DNA from: Butyricicoccus_A sp945486175
GTDB taxonomy: Bacteria > Bacillota > Clostridia > Oscillospirales > Butyricicoccaceae
Reading direction: 5' to 3'
Assembly (NCBI GenBank): GCA_945829445.1
Contig: CALZUY010000002.1
Coordinates: 1 to 64,000, forward strand
Length of the DNA stretch: 64,000 nucleotides
Made by a program: the position numbers and the translations under genes. Of the stretch, positions 49,937-58,024 are shown piece by piece. The notes under the pieces were generated by a model. That model was not told where the DNA came from. It saw nothing but the letters and a program-made list of their open reading frames with translations, and did not search any database. Positions within the stretch are counted from its first letter, which is position 1. Each line of letters opens with the position of its first letter.

Positions 49937-50691
49937 GAAATGCGTTCCTCCCGAATTTCTTCGCGCTCCTCACCGGTACACAGCGAAAGCTCTGTCTCAT
50001 CGCCCTCGCCGTCAATATAGATGCGGCGCGTTTTGGACAGCTCCAGCACGGCGAGAAATGTCGCGACAATCTCCGACCGGCTGTGCGTGTCGTCAAACAG
50101 GCTGCGGAAATTCAGTGTCGCCTTGCGGCGGAACCGCAGCAAAATAGATGTAATCCGTGTATGTACCGGCACGCGCTCGCGCCCGACAATACCGGAAAAT
50201 GCACTCACCGGAGGCGGCAGCTTGCGCCCGATGCGCGTCAGCATACGCCGCGCGGCATCCGGCAGCTTCTCCGGCGGCAGCGTGCCTTCAAATTTCTTCT
50301 TTCGCTCCAGCGGTTCAGGCGGGCGCGTCAGGATATCACGTCCCGCGTCACTGTGCGCACGGAAAAATGGCTGTACCTCGCGGATGCGCTGGTATTCCAG
50401 CAGCTGCTCCACCAGCTGCGCGCGCGGGTCGTCGTCTTCGTCCTCTTCGTTTTTTTCCTTCGGCAGCAGCATGCGCGATTTAATCAGCATCAGCTGCGCC
50501 GCCATTGCGATAAAGTCGCCTGCAACCTCCATGTCCGCCGACTGTGCCTCACGCAGCACCTCCATGTACTGCTCGAGAATCAGCGAAATCGGAATGTCGT
50601 AAATATTGACCTTATTTTTCGCAATCAGATGTAGCAATAAATCCAACGGGCCGTCAAAGGCGGTCAGATGGAAGGTTATTTTCTCCGTCAT
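49933..50691 (-). CDS. scpA: Segregation and condensation protein ScpA
   Basis: The kleisin that bridges SMC heads. 252 residues: the N-terminal helix region FDGPLDLLLHLIAKNKVNIYDIPI, AGDFIAMAAQLMLIKSRMLLP, and the C-terminal winged helix around VATFLAVLELSKTRRI. The middle contains acidic EKNEEDEDDD. It lies four bases after the site-2 protease gene, probably one transcript. Confidence 0.96.
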   Translation of the reverse strand: MTEKITFHLTAFDGPLDLLLHLIAKNKVNIYDIPISLILEQYMEVLREAQSADMEVAGDFIAMAAQLMLIKSRMLLPKEKNEEDEDDDPRAQLVEQLLEYQRIREVQPFFRAHSDAGRDILTRPPEPLERKKKFEGTLPPEKLPDAARRMLTRIGRKLPPPVSAFSGIVGRERVPVHTRITSILLRFRRKATLNFRSLFDDTHSRSEIVATFLAVLELSKTRRIYIDGEGDETELSLCTGEEREEIREERIS

Positions 50692-50694
50692 AAA

Positions 50695-51333
50695 TTACAG
50701 CACCAGTCCGACAACCGCATTCAAAATACGGTACACAAAATTGATGGCAATGTTAATCGGCGTATCCAGCACACCGAGAAACAACAAAATCAGCACGCCG
50801 AACTGGATGTACTGCTGATAGCGTGCAAATTTCAACTCAGCCTGATACGGCAGAAAAGAAAACAGAATTTTTGAGCCGTCCAGCGGCGGCACCGGGATGA
50901 GGTTGAACACACCGAGACCGATGCTCATGACTGCCGTCGAATAGCAGAACAGGCCGATCGCAAGCAGGATCGTCGAACTGCCCGACATGAAAATCCGCTG
51001 CAAAAACAGCGCGATGAGTGCCAGCAGGAAATTGGACAGCGGTCCCGCCAGCGAAACAAGTGCGATATCGCGCCGGGGCTTTTTAAAATAACGCACATCA
51101 ACCGGAACCGGCTTTGCCCAGCCGACATGGAACAGCAGCAGGCAGATCGTGCCGATCGGGTCGAGATGATGGATCGGATCAAGCGTCAGCCGTCCCGCAT
51201 TTTTTGCGGTCGGGTCGCCCAGCGCATTTGCCGCAAAGCCGTGCGCCGCTTCGTGCACGCTCAGGCACAGCAGCACTGCCGGGATGCTGATAAGCAGCTC
51301 AATCAAAATATCGTTCCAATTGCCCGAAAACAT
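50695..51333 (-). CDS. Site-2 protease family protein (M50)
   Basis: A 212-residue membrane metalloprotease. The zinc motif HExxH is His27-Glu28-His31 in LSVHEAAHGFAA, and the third ligand is in the late motif NLIPVPPLDG. Five or six membrane segments; the family is a short form without PDZ. Functions range from stress signalling to sporulation; the target is unknown. The promoter has TTGAAA, 17, TATACT. It sits before scpA-scpB, a common Clostridia arrangement. Confidence 0.92.
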   Translation of the reverse strand: MFSGNWNDILIELLISIPAVLLCLSVHEAAHGFAANALGDPTAKNAGRLTLDPIHHLDPIGTICLLLFHVGWAKPVPVDVRYFKKPRRDIALVSLAGPLSNFLLALIALFLQRIFMSGSSTILLAIGLFCYSTAVMSIGLGVFNLIPVPPLDGSKILFSFLPYQAELKFARYQQYIQFGVLILLFLGVLDTPINIAINFVYRILNAVVGLVL

Positions 51334-51398
51334 AAATGAATCCTTCTCCTGAAAAGCAAACTGATACCTGTATCTGAAAATACAGGAATATGCATTAT

Positions 51399-51427
51399 AG
51401 TATAGCCGGAAAACAGGCAGATTTCAA
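51399..51427 (-). promoter_or_regulatory. Promoter of the S2P-scpAB-ytfJ operon
   Basis: On the minus strand TTGAAA, 17 bases, TATACT. The leader starts with a CCTGTAT/ATACAGG hairpin (51366-51385). Confidence 0.65.
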
Positions 51428-51456
51428 GCAAATCAGGGTGATTTTACAAACCGGAC

Positions 51457-51492
51457 AAAAACAGAGGGCAAAGCGCCGTGCACTCTGCCCTC
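51457..51492 (-). terminator. Terminator of the HIT gene
   Basis: Arms GAGGGCA/TGCCCTC with a 15-base loop; TGTTTTTG follows on the minus strand. Confidence 0.65.
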
Positions 51493-51510
51493 CTCCGTTT
51501 GTGATAAAAA

Positions 51511-51948
51511 TCAGTCGATGTTCAGCTCCGCCTTGAGCTGTGCGATCATTTCGGCATACTCGTCGTCAGACAGGAATACCGGATTCTCATAGCTGATTGC
51601 GAACGAACCACCGAACTCCGGACCGCCCTCATACTTCGGTACAATGTGGAAATGCAGATGCGGCAGCTTGTCGCCGTATGCACCCAGATTAACCTTCGTG
51701 CAGCCCCACAGCTTCTTTACAGCAGCAGCAGCGGCAGCAACGTCGTCCATGTAATCCTTGCGCTCTTCCTCAGTCAGGTCGAACAGCTCGGACTTGTGAT
51801 CGTTGAGCGAAACGATGCAGCGGCCCTTATGTGCCTGATCTTTGAACAGGTGCAGGGTGCTGACCTTCATCTTGCCAACCGGAATCATCAGTGCCAGACG
51901 GCCTTCATGATTCGGATCACAATAAAAACAATTCGGTGCAGTTGCCAT
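51511..51948 (-). CDS. HIT-family nucleotide hydrolase
   Basis: A 145-residue protein. The histidine triad is HLHFHIVP (about residue 96), preceded by NLGAYGDKLP. The N-terminal CFYCDPNHEG could bind zinc, as in many HIT proteins. The family hydrolyses dinucleoside polyphosphates or adenylated compounds. A promoter (TGGAAA, 17, TATACT) ends 55 bases before the ATG. It stands alone, with a terminator behind it. Confidence 0.92.
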   Translation of the reverse strand: MATAPNCFYCDPNHEGRLALMIPVGKMKVSTLHLFKDQAHKGRCIVSLNDHKSELFDLTEEERKDYMDDVAAAAAAVKKLWGCTKVNLGAYGDKLPHLHFHIVPKYEGGPEFGGSFAISYENPVFLSDDEYAEMIAQLKAELNID

Positions 51949-52002
51949 TGGTATCGTCTCCTTTGCCTACTATTTCTCTTTTCGTTTCTTTGGGGTATCT
52001 TC

Positions 52003-52031
52003 AGTATACCGCAATCGCACCGGATTTTCCA
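52003..52031 (-). promoter_or_regulatory. Promoter of the HIT gene
   Basis: On the minus strand TGGAAA, 17 bases, TATACT, immediately after the end of the FkbM gene. Confidence 0.55.
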
Positions 52032-52035
52032 GACC

Positions 52036-53142
52036 TCAGGAAAAAGTTACATAAAAATTTGTCTCCCATGCCGGGACATACGGATGGTGCAGCATGCCGA
52101 TACGAACCTCCGGGCACATATCGTGCAGCAGAAGGGGCAATTCATATAAATCCTCGCTGCGGTGGTAAGCGGAAAGAGAAATGCGCGGGCGGTACTTCTG
52201 AATGGTTTCCCGCGCGCCCTCGAGCGCCTGATATTCCGCGCCCTCGACATCCAGCTTGAGCAGGGTGCATGGCGCGCCGCCCAGCACATGGTCAACCGAT
52301 TCGACCGGCACGGAAACCGTGCGCTTGTCGTGCGAGACCTCGTTCATGACCGGCGTGAGCGCAGAATTGCGCCCGGCCTTGCCGCCGAACAACATTTCGC
52401 CCGGCTTTGACCAGGCACCCGCATTGACCATCCGGATATTGTCCAGTTCCGCCTGTTCCACATATTTTTTCAGCTTTTTGAACGTCTTTTTATCCGGCTC
52501 CAGCGCAGTAATCGACGCATATTTCCCGCCGGTATACTCCAGCAGCTCGCGGATGGTGTCGCCGTTGTATGCGCCGAGATCGACAAAATGCTCCTGTCCA
52601 TGCGGCTTCAGGTACTCCCTGAATGCGGTTTCCCGACTGTCGGTATAGTCGCGCAGCCAGTGCAGCTTTCCGCTCAGCTTAAAATTGACCGTCGCGGCGA
52701 ACACAGCGCGCGAACGGTCGTCCGCGAGCAGATCATACGCCTGCTCCAGCTGTTCGCAGTGCGCCTGCGCAAACGCGAGGTCGAACAGCGCGCCATCCGC
52801 CACCGGAACATCCGGCGCATAGGTCGTGTGCGTGCGGTCGAGATCGTCGAACAGCGCCAGCACCTCCGGGCGGCTGGACGCAAACGCGATCACCGCGACA
52901 AAATCGCCCAGCTCCTGCTCCAGCTGTGACCGCTTTTTCACCGGATAGCCCGCAAAGCTGTGCCCGCGCACAAATTCATCCGACGCGAAAATACCTGCAA
53001 TTTCGATGCCGCGCTCCCGGCACACGCGCAGGATTTTCTCCGCGCCGTCACCCATGCCATACAGTGCAATCGGGCGCGTTTCGCGCCGCAAAACATCCCA
53101 GACCGACTCGGTTTCGGTCACAAAATGCAGCAGACGGTTCAT
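52036..53142 (-). CDS. FkbM-family methyltransferase with N-terminal nucleotide-binding-like domain
   Basis: A 368-residue protein. Residues 20-170 include IALYGMGDGAEKILRVC, a Rossmann-like GxGxG segment. The C-terminal half is the FkbM methyltransferase domain: FVDLGAYNGDTIRELL for S-adenosylmethionine, ITALEPDKKTFKKLKKYV and LLKLDVEGAEYQALEGA. Such proteins often O-methylate sugars or secondary metabolites; the substrate is unknown. ATG at 53142 overlaps the stop of the ArsC-like gene by four bases (ATGA); longer starts at 53148 and 53157 are less likely. Confidence 0.85.
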   Translation of the reverse strand: MNRLLHFVTETESVWDVLRRETRPIALYGMGDGAEKILRVCRERGIEIAGIFASDEFVRGHSFAGYPVKKRSQLEQELGDFVAVIAFASSRPEVLALFDDLDRTHTTYAPDVPVADGALFDLAFAQAHCEQLEQAYDLLADDRSRAVFAATVNFKLSGKLHWLRDYTDSRETAFREYLKPHGQEHFVDLGAYNGDTIRELLEYTGGKYASITALEPDKKTFKKLKKYVEQAELDNIRMVNAGAWSKPGEMLFGGKAGRNSALTPVMNEVSHDKRTVSVPVESVDHVLGGAPCTLLKLDVEGAEYQALEGARETIQKYRPRISLSAYHRSEDLYELPLLLHDMCPEVRIGMLHHPYVPAWETNFYVTFS

Positions 53143-53477
53143 TCCCATGTCTTCCACACATCCGGGCAGTAGCCCACAGTCGCCTGCTTTCCGTTGCGCA
53201 CAATCGGCGTGCGCAGCAGCTTCGGATTTTCCATCAGCTTTTCCATTTTCGCCTCATCCGACGCGAGATAGGGCAGCATCGCCGCATCCGGGTCCTTTGC
53301 CTTCGGGTCGATCATCGCCTCCAGCCCGACCGCGCGGCAGACAGAGGTGAATTCTCCCTTGCTCATGCCGTAGCGCAGCAGGTCGACTGACTGGTATTTG
53401 ACGCGGCGCTCTTTGAAATAGCGCTCCGCCTTCTTTGTGTCAAAGCATTTGCTCTTGCCAAAAATCTGAATGTTCAT
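53139..53477 (-). CDS. ArsC/Spx-family protein
   Basis: A 112-residue thioredoxin-fold protein. A single cysteine at position 11 (GKSKCFDTKKAERYF) takes the active-site place; the usual CxxC of Spx is absent. YQSVDLLRYGMSKGEFTSV and LLRTPIVRNGKQATVGY are ArsC-family blocks. Arsenate reductase activity is not implied. Promoter TTGTGT, 17, TAAGAT; AAAGGAG precedes the ATG. It is followed by the overlapping FkbM gene. Confidence 0.85.
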   Translation of the reverse strand: MNIQIFGKSKCFDTKKAERYFKERRVKYQSVDLLRYGMSKGEFTSVCRAVGLEAMIDPKAKDPDAAMLPYLASDEAKMEKLMENPKLLRTPIVRNGKQATVGYCPDVWKTWE

Positions 53478-53552
53478 ATTGTTCTCCTTTGATCTCTGCC
53501 CCTGTCCATGTATGGCGTCAGACGGGTGAAAATCAGCTTTCATCTCGCTATC

Positions 53553-53581
53553 ATCTTACCACAGCGGGTTGCAAAACACAA
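53553..53581 (-). promoter_or_regulatory. Promoter of the ArsC-like and FkbM genes
   Basis: On the minus strand TTGTGT, 17 bases, TAAGAT. Confidence 0.5.
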
Positions 53582-53708
53582 TGTCCGATACCCTCCGTGA
53601 TGTCCTTCGCTCACAAGCATGTCTGTATCACGCATACACCGTGTGTGCATTTGTTCAATGTGCCGCACCATTGCATCGAAATTTTCCATATTTTATGAAT
53701 CCTGTCCA

Positions 53709-53737
53709 TTGCTTTCGCGCTTCATTCTGCGTATACT
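53709..53737 (+). promoter_or_regulatory. Distal promoter of prfC
   Basis: TTGCTT, 17 bases, TATACT. The transcript would have a leader of about 300 bases. Confidence 0.6.
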
Positions 53738-53867
53738 ATAGATGTACTAAAGAGAAGGCAAAACAAAAGAAAACACTGTTTTCCTTCACTTTAAGGCTTC
53801 TTTTCTTAGCCTGCCACCGCACAGTTTTCCCATTCTGTGCTTTCATATATCTCTCTCTTTACTGTAT

Positions 53868-53907
53868 GGCGCGCCGAATCTCCTACCAAATCGGCGCGCC
53901 GCTTTTC
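53868..53907 (+). terminator. Ten-base hairpin in the prfC leader
   Basis: Arms GGCGCGCCGA/TCGGCGCGCC with a 13-base loop, then GCTTTTCTGC. The T-run is short, so it may be an attenuator or protective hairpin. Confidence 0.45.
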
Positions 53908-53932
53908 TGCCCATTTTTCGTCGGTTATGTGA

Positions 53933-53961
53933 TTGTATTTTCCGGCGAGTTATGTTATATT
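53933..53961 (+). promoter_or_regulatory. Proximal promoter of prfC
   Basis: TTGTAT, 17 bases, TATATT, directly in front of the terminator at 53972-54000. Confidence 0.5.
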
Positions 53962-53971
53962 AAATATGTAT

Positions 53972-54000
53972 GCGCCGCATATTGTTGTCGGCGCTTTTTT
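53972..54000 (+). terminator. Leader terminator in front of prfC
   Basis: GCGCCG, 11-base loop, CGGCGC and six T, 41 bases before the prfC start. It sits inside the leader and looks like an attenuator. Confidence 0.65.
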
Positions 54001-54040
54001 ACTGAATTATTCTGAATCACCCTGATCGGAGGTTATTCAT

Positions 54041-55639
54041 TTGTCAGATCTGAAATCAGAAATCACCAAACGCCGCACGTTTGCGATTATTTCGCACCCG
54101 GACGCCGGTAAAACGACCATCACGGAGAAATTCCTGCTCTACGGCGGAGCCATCCAGCTCGCCGGCACCGTAAAGGGCAAGAAAAATACCCGCCATGCGG
54201 TTTCCGACTGGATGGAAATCGAAAAACAGCGCGGCATTTCCGTCACCTCGTCGGTTCTTCAATTCGAGTATGCAGGCCACTGCATCAACATTCTGGACAC
54301 ACCGGGCCATCAGGACTTCTCGGAGGACACCTACCGCACGCTGATGGCAGCGGATTCCGCTATCATGGTCATCGACGCGTCCAAAGGCGTCGAGGCACAG
54401 ACCCGCAAGCTGTTCAAGGTCTGTTCGATGCGCGGTATCCCGATTTTCACGTTCATCAACAAGATGGACCTCGAATCGCGCGACCCGTATGACCTGCTGG
54501 ACGAGCTGGAAAAAGAGCTGGGAATTGATACCTATGCCGTCAACTGGCCGATTGGCTGCGGCAAGGAGTTCAAGGGCGTCTATGACCGCCAGAAAAACCA
54601 CATCATGGCATTCGAAGCGGCCTCTGTTTCCGGTGTCAGGGAAGCAAAGTCCACCATCTATTCTATCGACGATCCGGCGCTTGAGCCGCTGATCGGTGAG
54701 CGCCTGTGGAATACCCTCCAGGATGACATCGAGCTGCTGAGCGGCGCAGGTGAAGACTTTGATCTCGACCGCGTGCGTGCAGGTACCCTGTCTCCCGTCT
54801 TCTTCGGCTCCGCTCTGACCAACTTCGGTGTCGAGCCGTTCCTCCAGTACTTTTTGGAGATGACACCGCCCCCGACCGCGCGCACCTCGCACGGCGAAGT
54901 AATCGACCCGTTCGACGAGCATTTCTCCGCCTTTGTCTTCAAGATTCAGGCAAACATGAACAAGGCACACCGCGACCGCATCGCATTTATGCGCATCTGC
55001 TCGGGCAAATTTGAAAAGGGCATGGATGTCTACCACGTACAGGCGGGCAAAAAAATCCAGCTCGCACAGCCGCAGCAGATGATGGCACAGGACCGCGCGA
55101 TTATCGACGAAGCCTATGCGGGCGACATCATCGGCGTATTCGATCCCGGTATTTTCTCCATCGGCGACACGGTCTGCACCCCGGGCTTTGACTGCAAATT
55201 CTCCGGCATTCCGACCTTTGCGCCGGAAGTCTTCTGCCGCATCCGCCAGAAGGACACGATGAAGCGCAAGCAGTTCATCAAGGGCATGGAGCAGATTGCA
55301 CAGGAAGGTGCCATCCAGATTTTCCAGGAGCCGCACACCGGTATGGAAGAGGTTATCGTCGGCGTTGTCGGCACCCTTCAGCTGGACGTGCTCGAATACC
55401 GCCTGAAGAACGAATACCGTGTGGATATTGTCATGGAAAGCCTGCCGTACCAGTATCTGCGCTGGATTGAAAACGAGGAGGTTCAGCCGGATGAGCTGAA
55501 AATCACCTCGGACAGCAAGGTCGTCCAGGACTATCGCGGACGCTACCTGCTGCTGTTCACCAGCATGTGGAACATGAACTGGGCAATTGACAAAAACCCC
55601 GACCTGCGTCTTGCCGAATTCGGCCGCGCAGAGGAATAA
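54041..55639 (+). CDS. prfC: Peptide chain release factor 3
   Basis: The GTPase that recycles RF1/RF2 after termination. 532 residues: the P-loop SHPDAGKTTITEKFLLYGG, DWMEIEKQRGISVTSS, ILDTPGHQDFSEDTYRTL and INKMDLESRDP make the G domain; GGVVGTLQLDVLEYRL-like and YRGRYLLLFTSMWNM blocks mark the C-terminus. Start TTG at 54041 is about eight bases after CGGAGGT. The leader carries two promoters and two hairpins. Confidence 0.96.
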   Translation: MSDLKSEITKRRTFAIISHPDAGKTTITEKFLLYGGAIQLAGTVKGKKNTRHAVSDWMEIEKQRGISVTSSVLQFEYAGHCINILDTPGHQDFSEDTYRTLMAADSAIMVIDASKGVEAQTRKLFKVCSMRGIPIFTFINKMDLESRDPYDLLDELEKELGIDTYAVNWPIGCGKEFKGVYDRQKNHIMAFEAASVSGVREAKSTIYSIDDPALEPLIGERLWNTLQDDIELLSGAGEDFDLDRVRAGTLSPVFFGSALTNFGVEPFLQYFLEMTPPPTARTSHGEVIDPFDEHFSAFVFKIQANMNKAHRDRIAFMRICSGKFEKGMDVYHVQAGKKIQLAQPQQMMAQDRAIIDEAYAGDIIGVFDPGIFSIGDTVCTPGFDCKFSGIPTFAPEVFCRIRQKDTMKRKQFIKGMEQIAQEGAIQIFQEPHTGMEEVIVGVVGTLQLDVLEYRLKNEYRVDIVMESLPYQYLRWIENEEVQPDELKITSDSKVVQDYRGRYLLLFTSMWNMNWAIDKNPDLRLAEFGRAEE

Positions 55640-55657
55640 AAATCCCTACAGACGCAA

Positions 55658-55692
55658 ACAGCGCTTCGCACAGGGCGAAGCGCTGTTTTTTG
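55658..55692 (+). terminator. Terminator of prfC
   Basis: Twelve-base arms ACAGCGCTTCGC/GCGAAGCGCTGT and six T. Confidence 0.92.
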
Positions 55693-55722
55693 CTATCTTT
55701 TTGTCATTCGGAGCTGTCTTTT

Positions 55723-56280
55723 TTACTTTGTGGTCAGACCAGCGCGCGCCAGCTGGCGGCGAACCTGCGGGCCGATAATCGCCGCAACCACCATCTTTGC
55801 GAGGTCTCCGACGATGAACGGCAGAACACCTGCTGCGAGGGCCGCATAGAACGACATGCCCGCCTGATACGCCAGCCAGACCGTGCCGAAGATGTAGCAC
55901 ACAATTGTGCCGAGCACCATGCCGGCAAAGCTGGGCACCAGCTTGCATTCAAACCTGTCGATAAACCAGCCGCAGATCAGCGCCATGAAGATAAAGCCGA
56001 TCAGATAGCCGCCGGTCGGCCCAAACAGCTTGCCAACGCCGCCGGTGAAGCCGGAAAATACCGGGACACCGACCAGGCCGATCAGCAGGTATACAATATA
56101 GCTGACCGTGCCGCGCTTGCAGCCGAGCACATATATGGCAAGGTAAACCGCAAGGTTGGTAAACGAAATCGGGACAACGCCGATCGGAACGGACAGCGGG
56201 CCGAGCACACAGGTGACAGCCGCCATGACCGCAATCAGCGCCATTTCACGTACATTTGTCTTGGTTTTTTTCTGTTCCAT
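55723..56280 (-). CDS. bioY: Biotin ECF transporter substrate-binding component BioY
   Basis: The 185-residue membrane S component that binds biotin. Six predicted helices; GPLSVPIGVVPISFTNLAVYLA, GLVGVPVFSGFTGGVGKLFGPTGGYLIGF and LPFIVGDLAKMVVA are BioY motifs. The ATPase and T components must come from a shared ECF module elsewhere. The promoter overlaps a BirA-type operator, so it should be shut off by biotin. The ribosome site is weak. Confidence 0.95.
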   Translation of the reverse strand: MEQKKTKTNVREMALIAVMAAVTCVLGPLSVPIGVVPISFTNLAVYLAIYVLGCKRGTVSYIVYLLIGLVGVPVFSGFTGGVGKLFGPTGGYLIGFIFMALICGWFIDRFECKLVPSFAGMVLGTIVCYIFGTVWLAYQAGMSFYAALAAGVLPFIVGDLAKMVVAAIIGPQVRRQLARAGLTTK

Positions 56281-56307
56281 TGTCTTTTTTCACTCAATTC
56301 ATTAAAA

Positions 56308-56334
56308 AATCCCTGTCCGGTTTTCCGGACAAGG
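56308..56334 (-). terminator. Hairpin overlapping the bioY transcription start
   Basis: ATCCTTGTCCGG, AAAA, CCGGACAGGGAT and six T on the minus strand. It ends transcripts coming from the AraC gene. A transcript starting at the bioY promoter would begin inside the first arm and could form only the inner GTCCGG stem. Confidence 0.7.
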
Positions 56335-56337
56335 ATT

Positions 56338-56366
56338 AGTATACACGCATGCGGAATAATTGTCAA
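56338..56366 (-). promoter_or_regulatory. Promoter of bioY
   Basis: On the minus strand TTGACA, 17 bases, TATACT. The -35 lies in the BirA-type operator. Confidence 0.8.
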
Positions 56367-56391
56367 CCCATTTCAATTTACAGGTTAACAG
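56360..56391 (-). promoter_or_regulatory. BirA-type biotin operator
   Basis: TTGTCAACC (56360-56368), 14 bases, GGTTAACAG (56383-56391) matches the Firmicute BirA consensus of inverted TTGTTAACC-like half-sites. Biotin-bound BirA here would block the -35 of bioY. Confidence 0.85.
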
Positions 56392-56399
56392 TAATTTTT

Positions 56400-57311
56400 T
56401 CACCTGTCATCCTCGCGGTGTTCCTCCATCGCGGCGCGGCGGAACTGCTTGGGCGTACAGCCGACATGCTCGCGGAATGAGCGGATAAAGTTGGTCGTGC
56501 TGTGGAAACCGCACTCCTCTGCGATGCGCTCGACCGATTTCTGTGACACGGTGAGCAGCTGGCGCGCCATCGTGATGCGCAGATTGACCAGATAGGCATG
56601 CGGTGACATGGAAGTGCAGCGGCGGAACAATCGGCTGAAATAGTATTCGCTCAGGTTGACCTGGTCTGCAATCTGTTCGATTGTGAGCTTTTCCGAGAAA
56701 TGATGCTCCATATATGCGATTGCGTGCAGTACGGCCGCGTTCTGCACCGATTCACCGCGCCCGTCCGAACCGGAGAGTTCGGCAAGAATGCGGTATAGCT
56801 GTACCGAAACACGGTGCTCATCGTACGTTGTATCTGTGACAAGCGCAAAAATACTCTGAATTGCGCTCTGCACTTCGACCGAACGCGCCGGGCGGGTAAA
56901 GTAGCCGTTTTCTCCGGCAAGCAGGCGGTAATACGCATCGCTGCTGCCGCCGCGGAAATAAATATACCGGAACGAAACACTGTCAAGCGCGCCATAGGTA
57001 TGCGGCCTGCGGCAGTCGAGCAGGATCACTTCCCCTGCATGTACCTCAAACCGTTCGCCGTTGTACTGAAAAAACATCCCTCCGCTGTCGACAACGGCAA
57101 GCATATAATAGTCGAACTGGTTGCGGTGGACAGTATAGGTATGATCGCAAAAATAATGCCCTACATAAGCTGCGTAAATCAGCGCAGACCGCGCAAACTC
57201 TGACGGGAGATGCAGAAACATCTGCGAGGATGGCAGCACACCGCCGTTGTCCATTCCCCCGTTTTTGTCCTGAAACTCGGCGGAAATCGCCCTATCATCG
57301 TAATTTCTCAT
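56400..57311 (-). CDS. AraC-family regulator
   Basis: A 303-residue regulator (from ATG at 57311). The sensor domain (about 20-180) begins MDNGGVLPSSQMFLHLP and has GHYFCDHTYTVHRNQFD, the pattern of the regulators at 29429 and 60991. The helix-turn-helix pair runs from about 200 (KLTIEQIADQVNLSEYYFSRLFR, SVERIAEECGFHSTTNFIRSFREHVG). The start is uncertain: a TTTACA/TATGAT promoter would make the 57311 start leaderless, whereas ATG at 57254 fits the length of the homologues but has GGGGG directly next to it. Confidence 0.85.
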   Translation of the reverse strand: MRNYDDRAISAEFQDKNGGMDNGGVLPSSQMFLHLPSEFARSALIYAAYVGHYFCDHTYTVHRNQFDYYMLAVVDSGGMFFQYNGERFEVHAGEVILLDCRRPHTYGALDSVSFRYIYFRGGSSDAYYRLLAGENGYFTRPARSVEVQSAIQSIFALVTDTTYDEHRVSVQLYRILAELSGSDGRGESVQNAAVLHAIAYMEHHFSEKLTIEQIADQVNLSEYYFSRLFRRCTSMSPHAYLVNLRITMARQLLTVSQKSVERIAEECGFHSTTNFIRSFREHVGCTPKQFRRAAMEEHREDDR

Positions 57312-57318
57312 GCAATTA

Positions 57319-57347
57319 TCATACCATGTGCCGGATTTTCTGTAAAG
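57319..57347 (-). promoter_or_regulatory. Possible promoter of the AraC gene at 56400
   Basis: On the minus strand TTTACA, 17 bases, TATGAT, with the -10 only seven bases before ATG 57311. Confidence 0.5.
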
Positions 57348-57413
57348 GCTTTCCGGAGAAATTTATTCCAGATTTTGGATATTATTTTTCCAGGCTGTGC
57401 CCGTGTAACCGGA

Positions 57414-57905
57414 TTACTGAACACGCTGCTGTAAAAAATTGTCCAAAAATGCCTGTGCAAGGCTGTTCTGTGCAATTGCCTGCGATGCTTCCTCCAGAGG
57501 AAACCATGCGGCGCGGTCGATCTCATCCGTAATGCCGCTCAGGTCATCGCTGTCCGCCACACAGGAAAAATTCAGCATCAGCGTATTGCTCGGCTCAAAA
57601 AACTGACTTTTCCGAAAAGTAATATCGTGCACATGCAGTCCGGTTTCCTCCTGTACCTCACGCGCCACTGTCTGCTCTGCCTGCTCCCCGCGGCTGACAT
57701 AGCCCGCAACAAGGATGTTGCGCGTTTTGCCATACTGCTGGATGAGCAGCACATGCGTCTGGGCCGGGTTGAGCACCTCCATACTCACGGCAGTGTTGAA
57801 AATCGGAAAGCGGAACTGTTTGCACTTCGGGCAGAACTGCACCATGCCCTCGCGTTCGAGATATTTTTCTGTCAGTTCCGTGCCGCATTCATAGCAAAAT
57901 TTCAT
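57414..57905 (-). CDS. NUDIX hydrolase with N-terminal zinc ribbon
   Basis: A 163-residue protein. The zinc ribbon is Cys4, Cys7, Cys25 and Cys28. The NUDIX box is GYVSRGEQAEQTVAREVQEETGLH (about 68-91), matching Gx5Ex7REUxEExGU. Ribbon plus box resembles the C-terminal half of NADH pyrophosphatase NudC, but the N-terminal domain is missing. Likely a housecleaning pyrophosphatase. It is transcribed away from the M20 gene; both use the TTGCAA at 57971-57976 as -35. Confidence 0.9.
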   Translation of the reverse strand: MKFCYECGTELTEKYLEREGMVQFCPKCKQFRFPIFNTAVSMEVLNPAQTHVLLIQQYGKTRNILVAGYVSRGEQAEQTVAREVQEETGLHVHDITFRKSQFFEPSNTLMLNFSCVADSDDLSGITDEIDRAAWFPLEEASQAIAQNSLAQAFLDNFLQQRVQ

Positions 57906-57948
57906 GTCTCCCTGCTCCTTTTATCATCTGTCTTTTCTGTCACTTTCC

Positions 57949-57999
57949 ATTATACCGCGTTATTTGCACCTTGCAACCGTTTTTCGCCCGCGGTATACT
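57949..57999. promoter_or_regulatory. Divergent promoters sharing one palindromic -35
   Basis: TTGCAA at 57971-57976 is its own reverse complement. On the plus strand it stands 17 bases before TATACT (57994-57999) for the M20 gene; on the minus strand it stands 16 bases before TATAAT (57949-57954) for the NUDIX gene. Confidence 0.7.
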
Positions 58000-58024
58000 G
58001 GGAAACAGCAGGAGGGATTTTTCC

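Noticed and set aside
53868..53900. GGCGCGCC inverted repeat as an attachment or transposon end
   Set aside because: Only one pair exists, with no integrase, no target duplication and a position in the prfC leader; a hairpin explains it.
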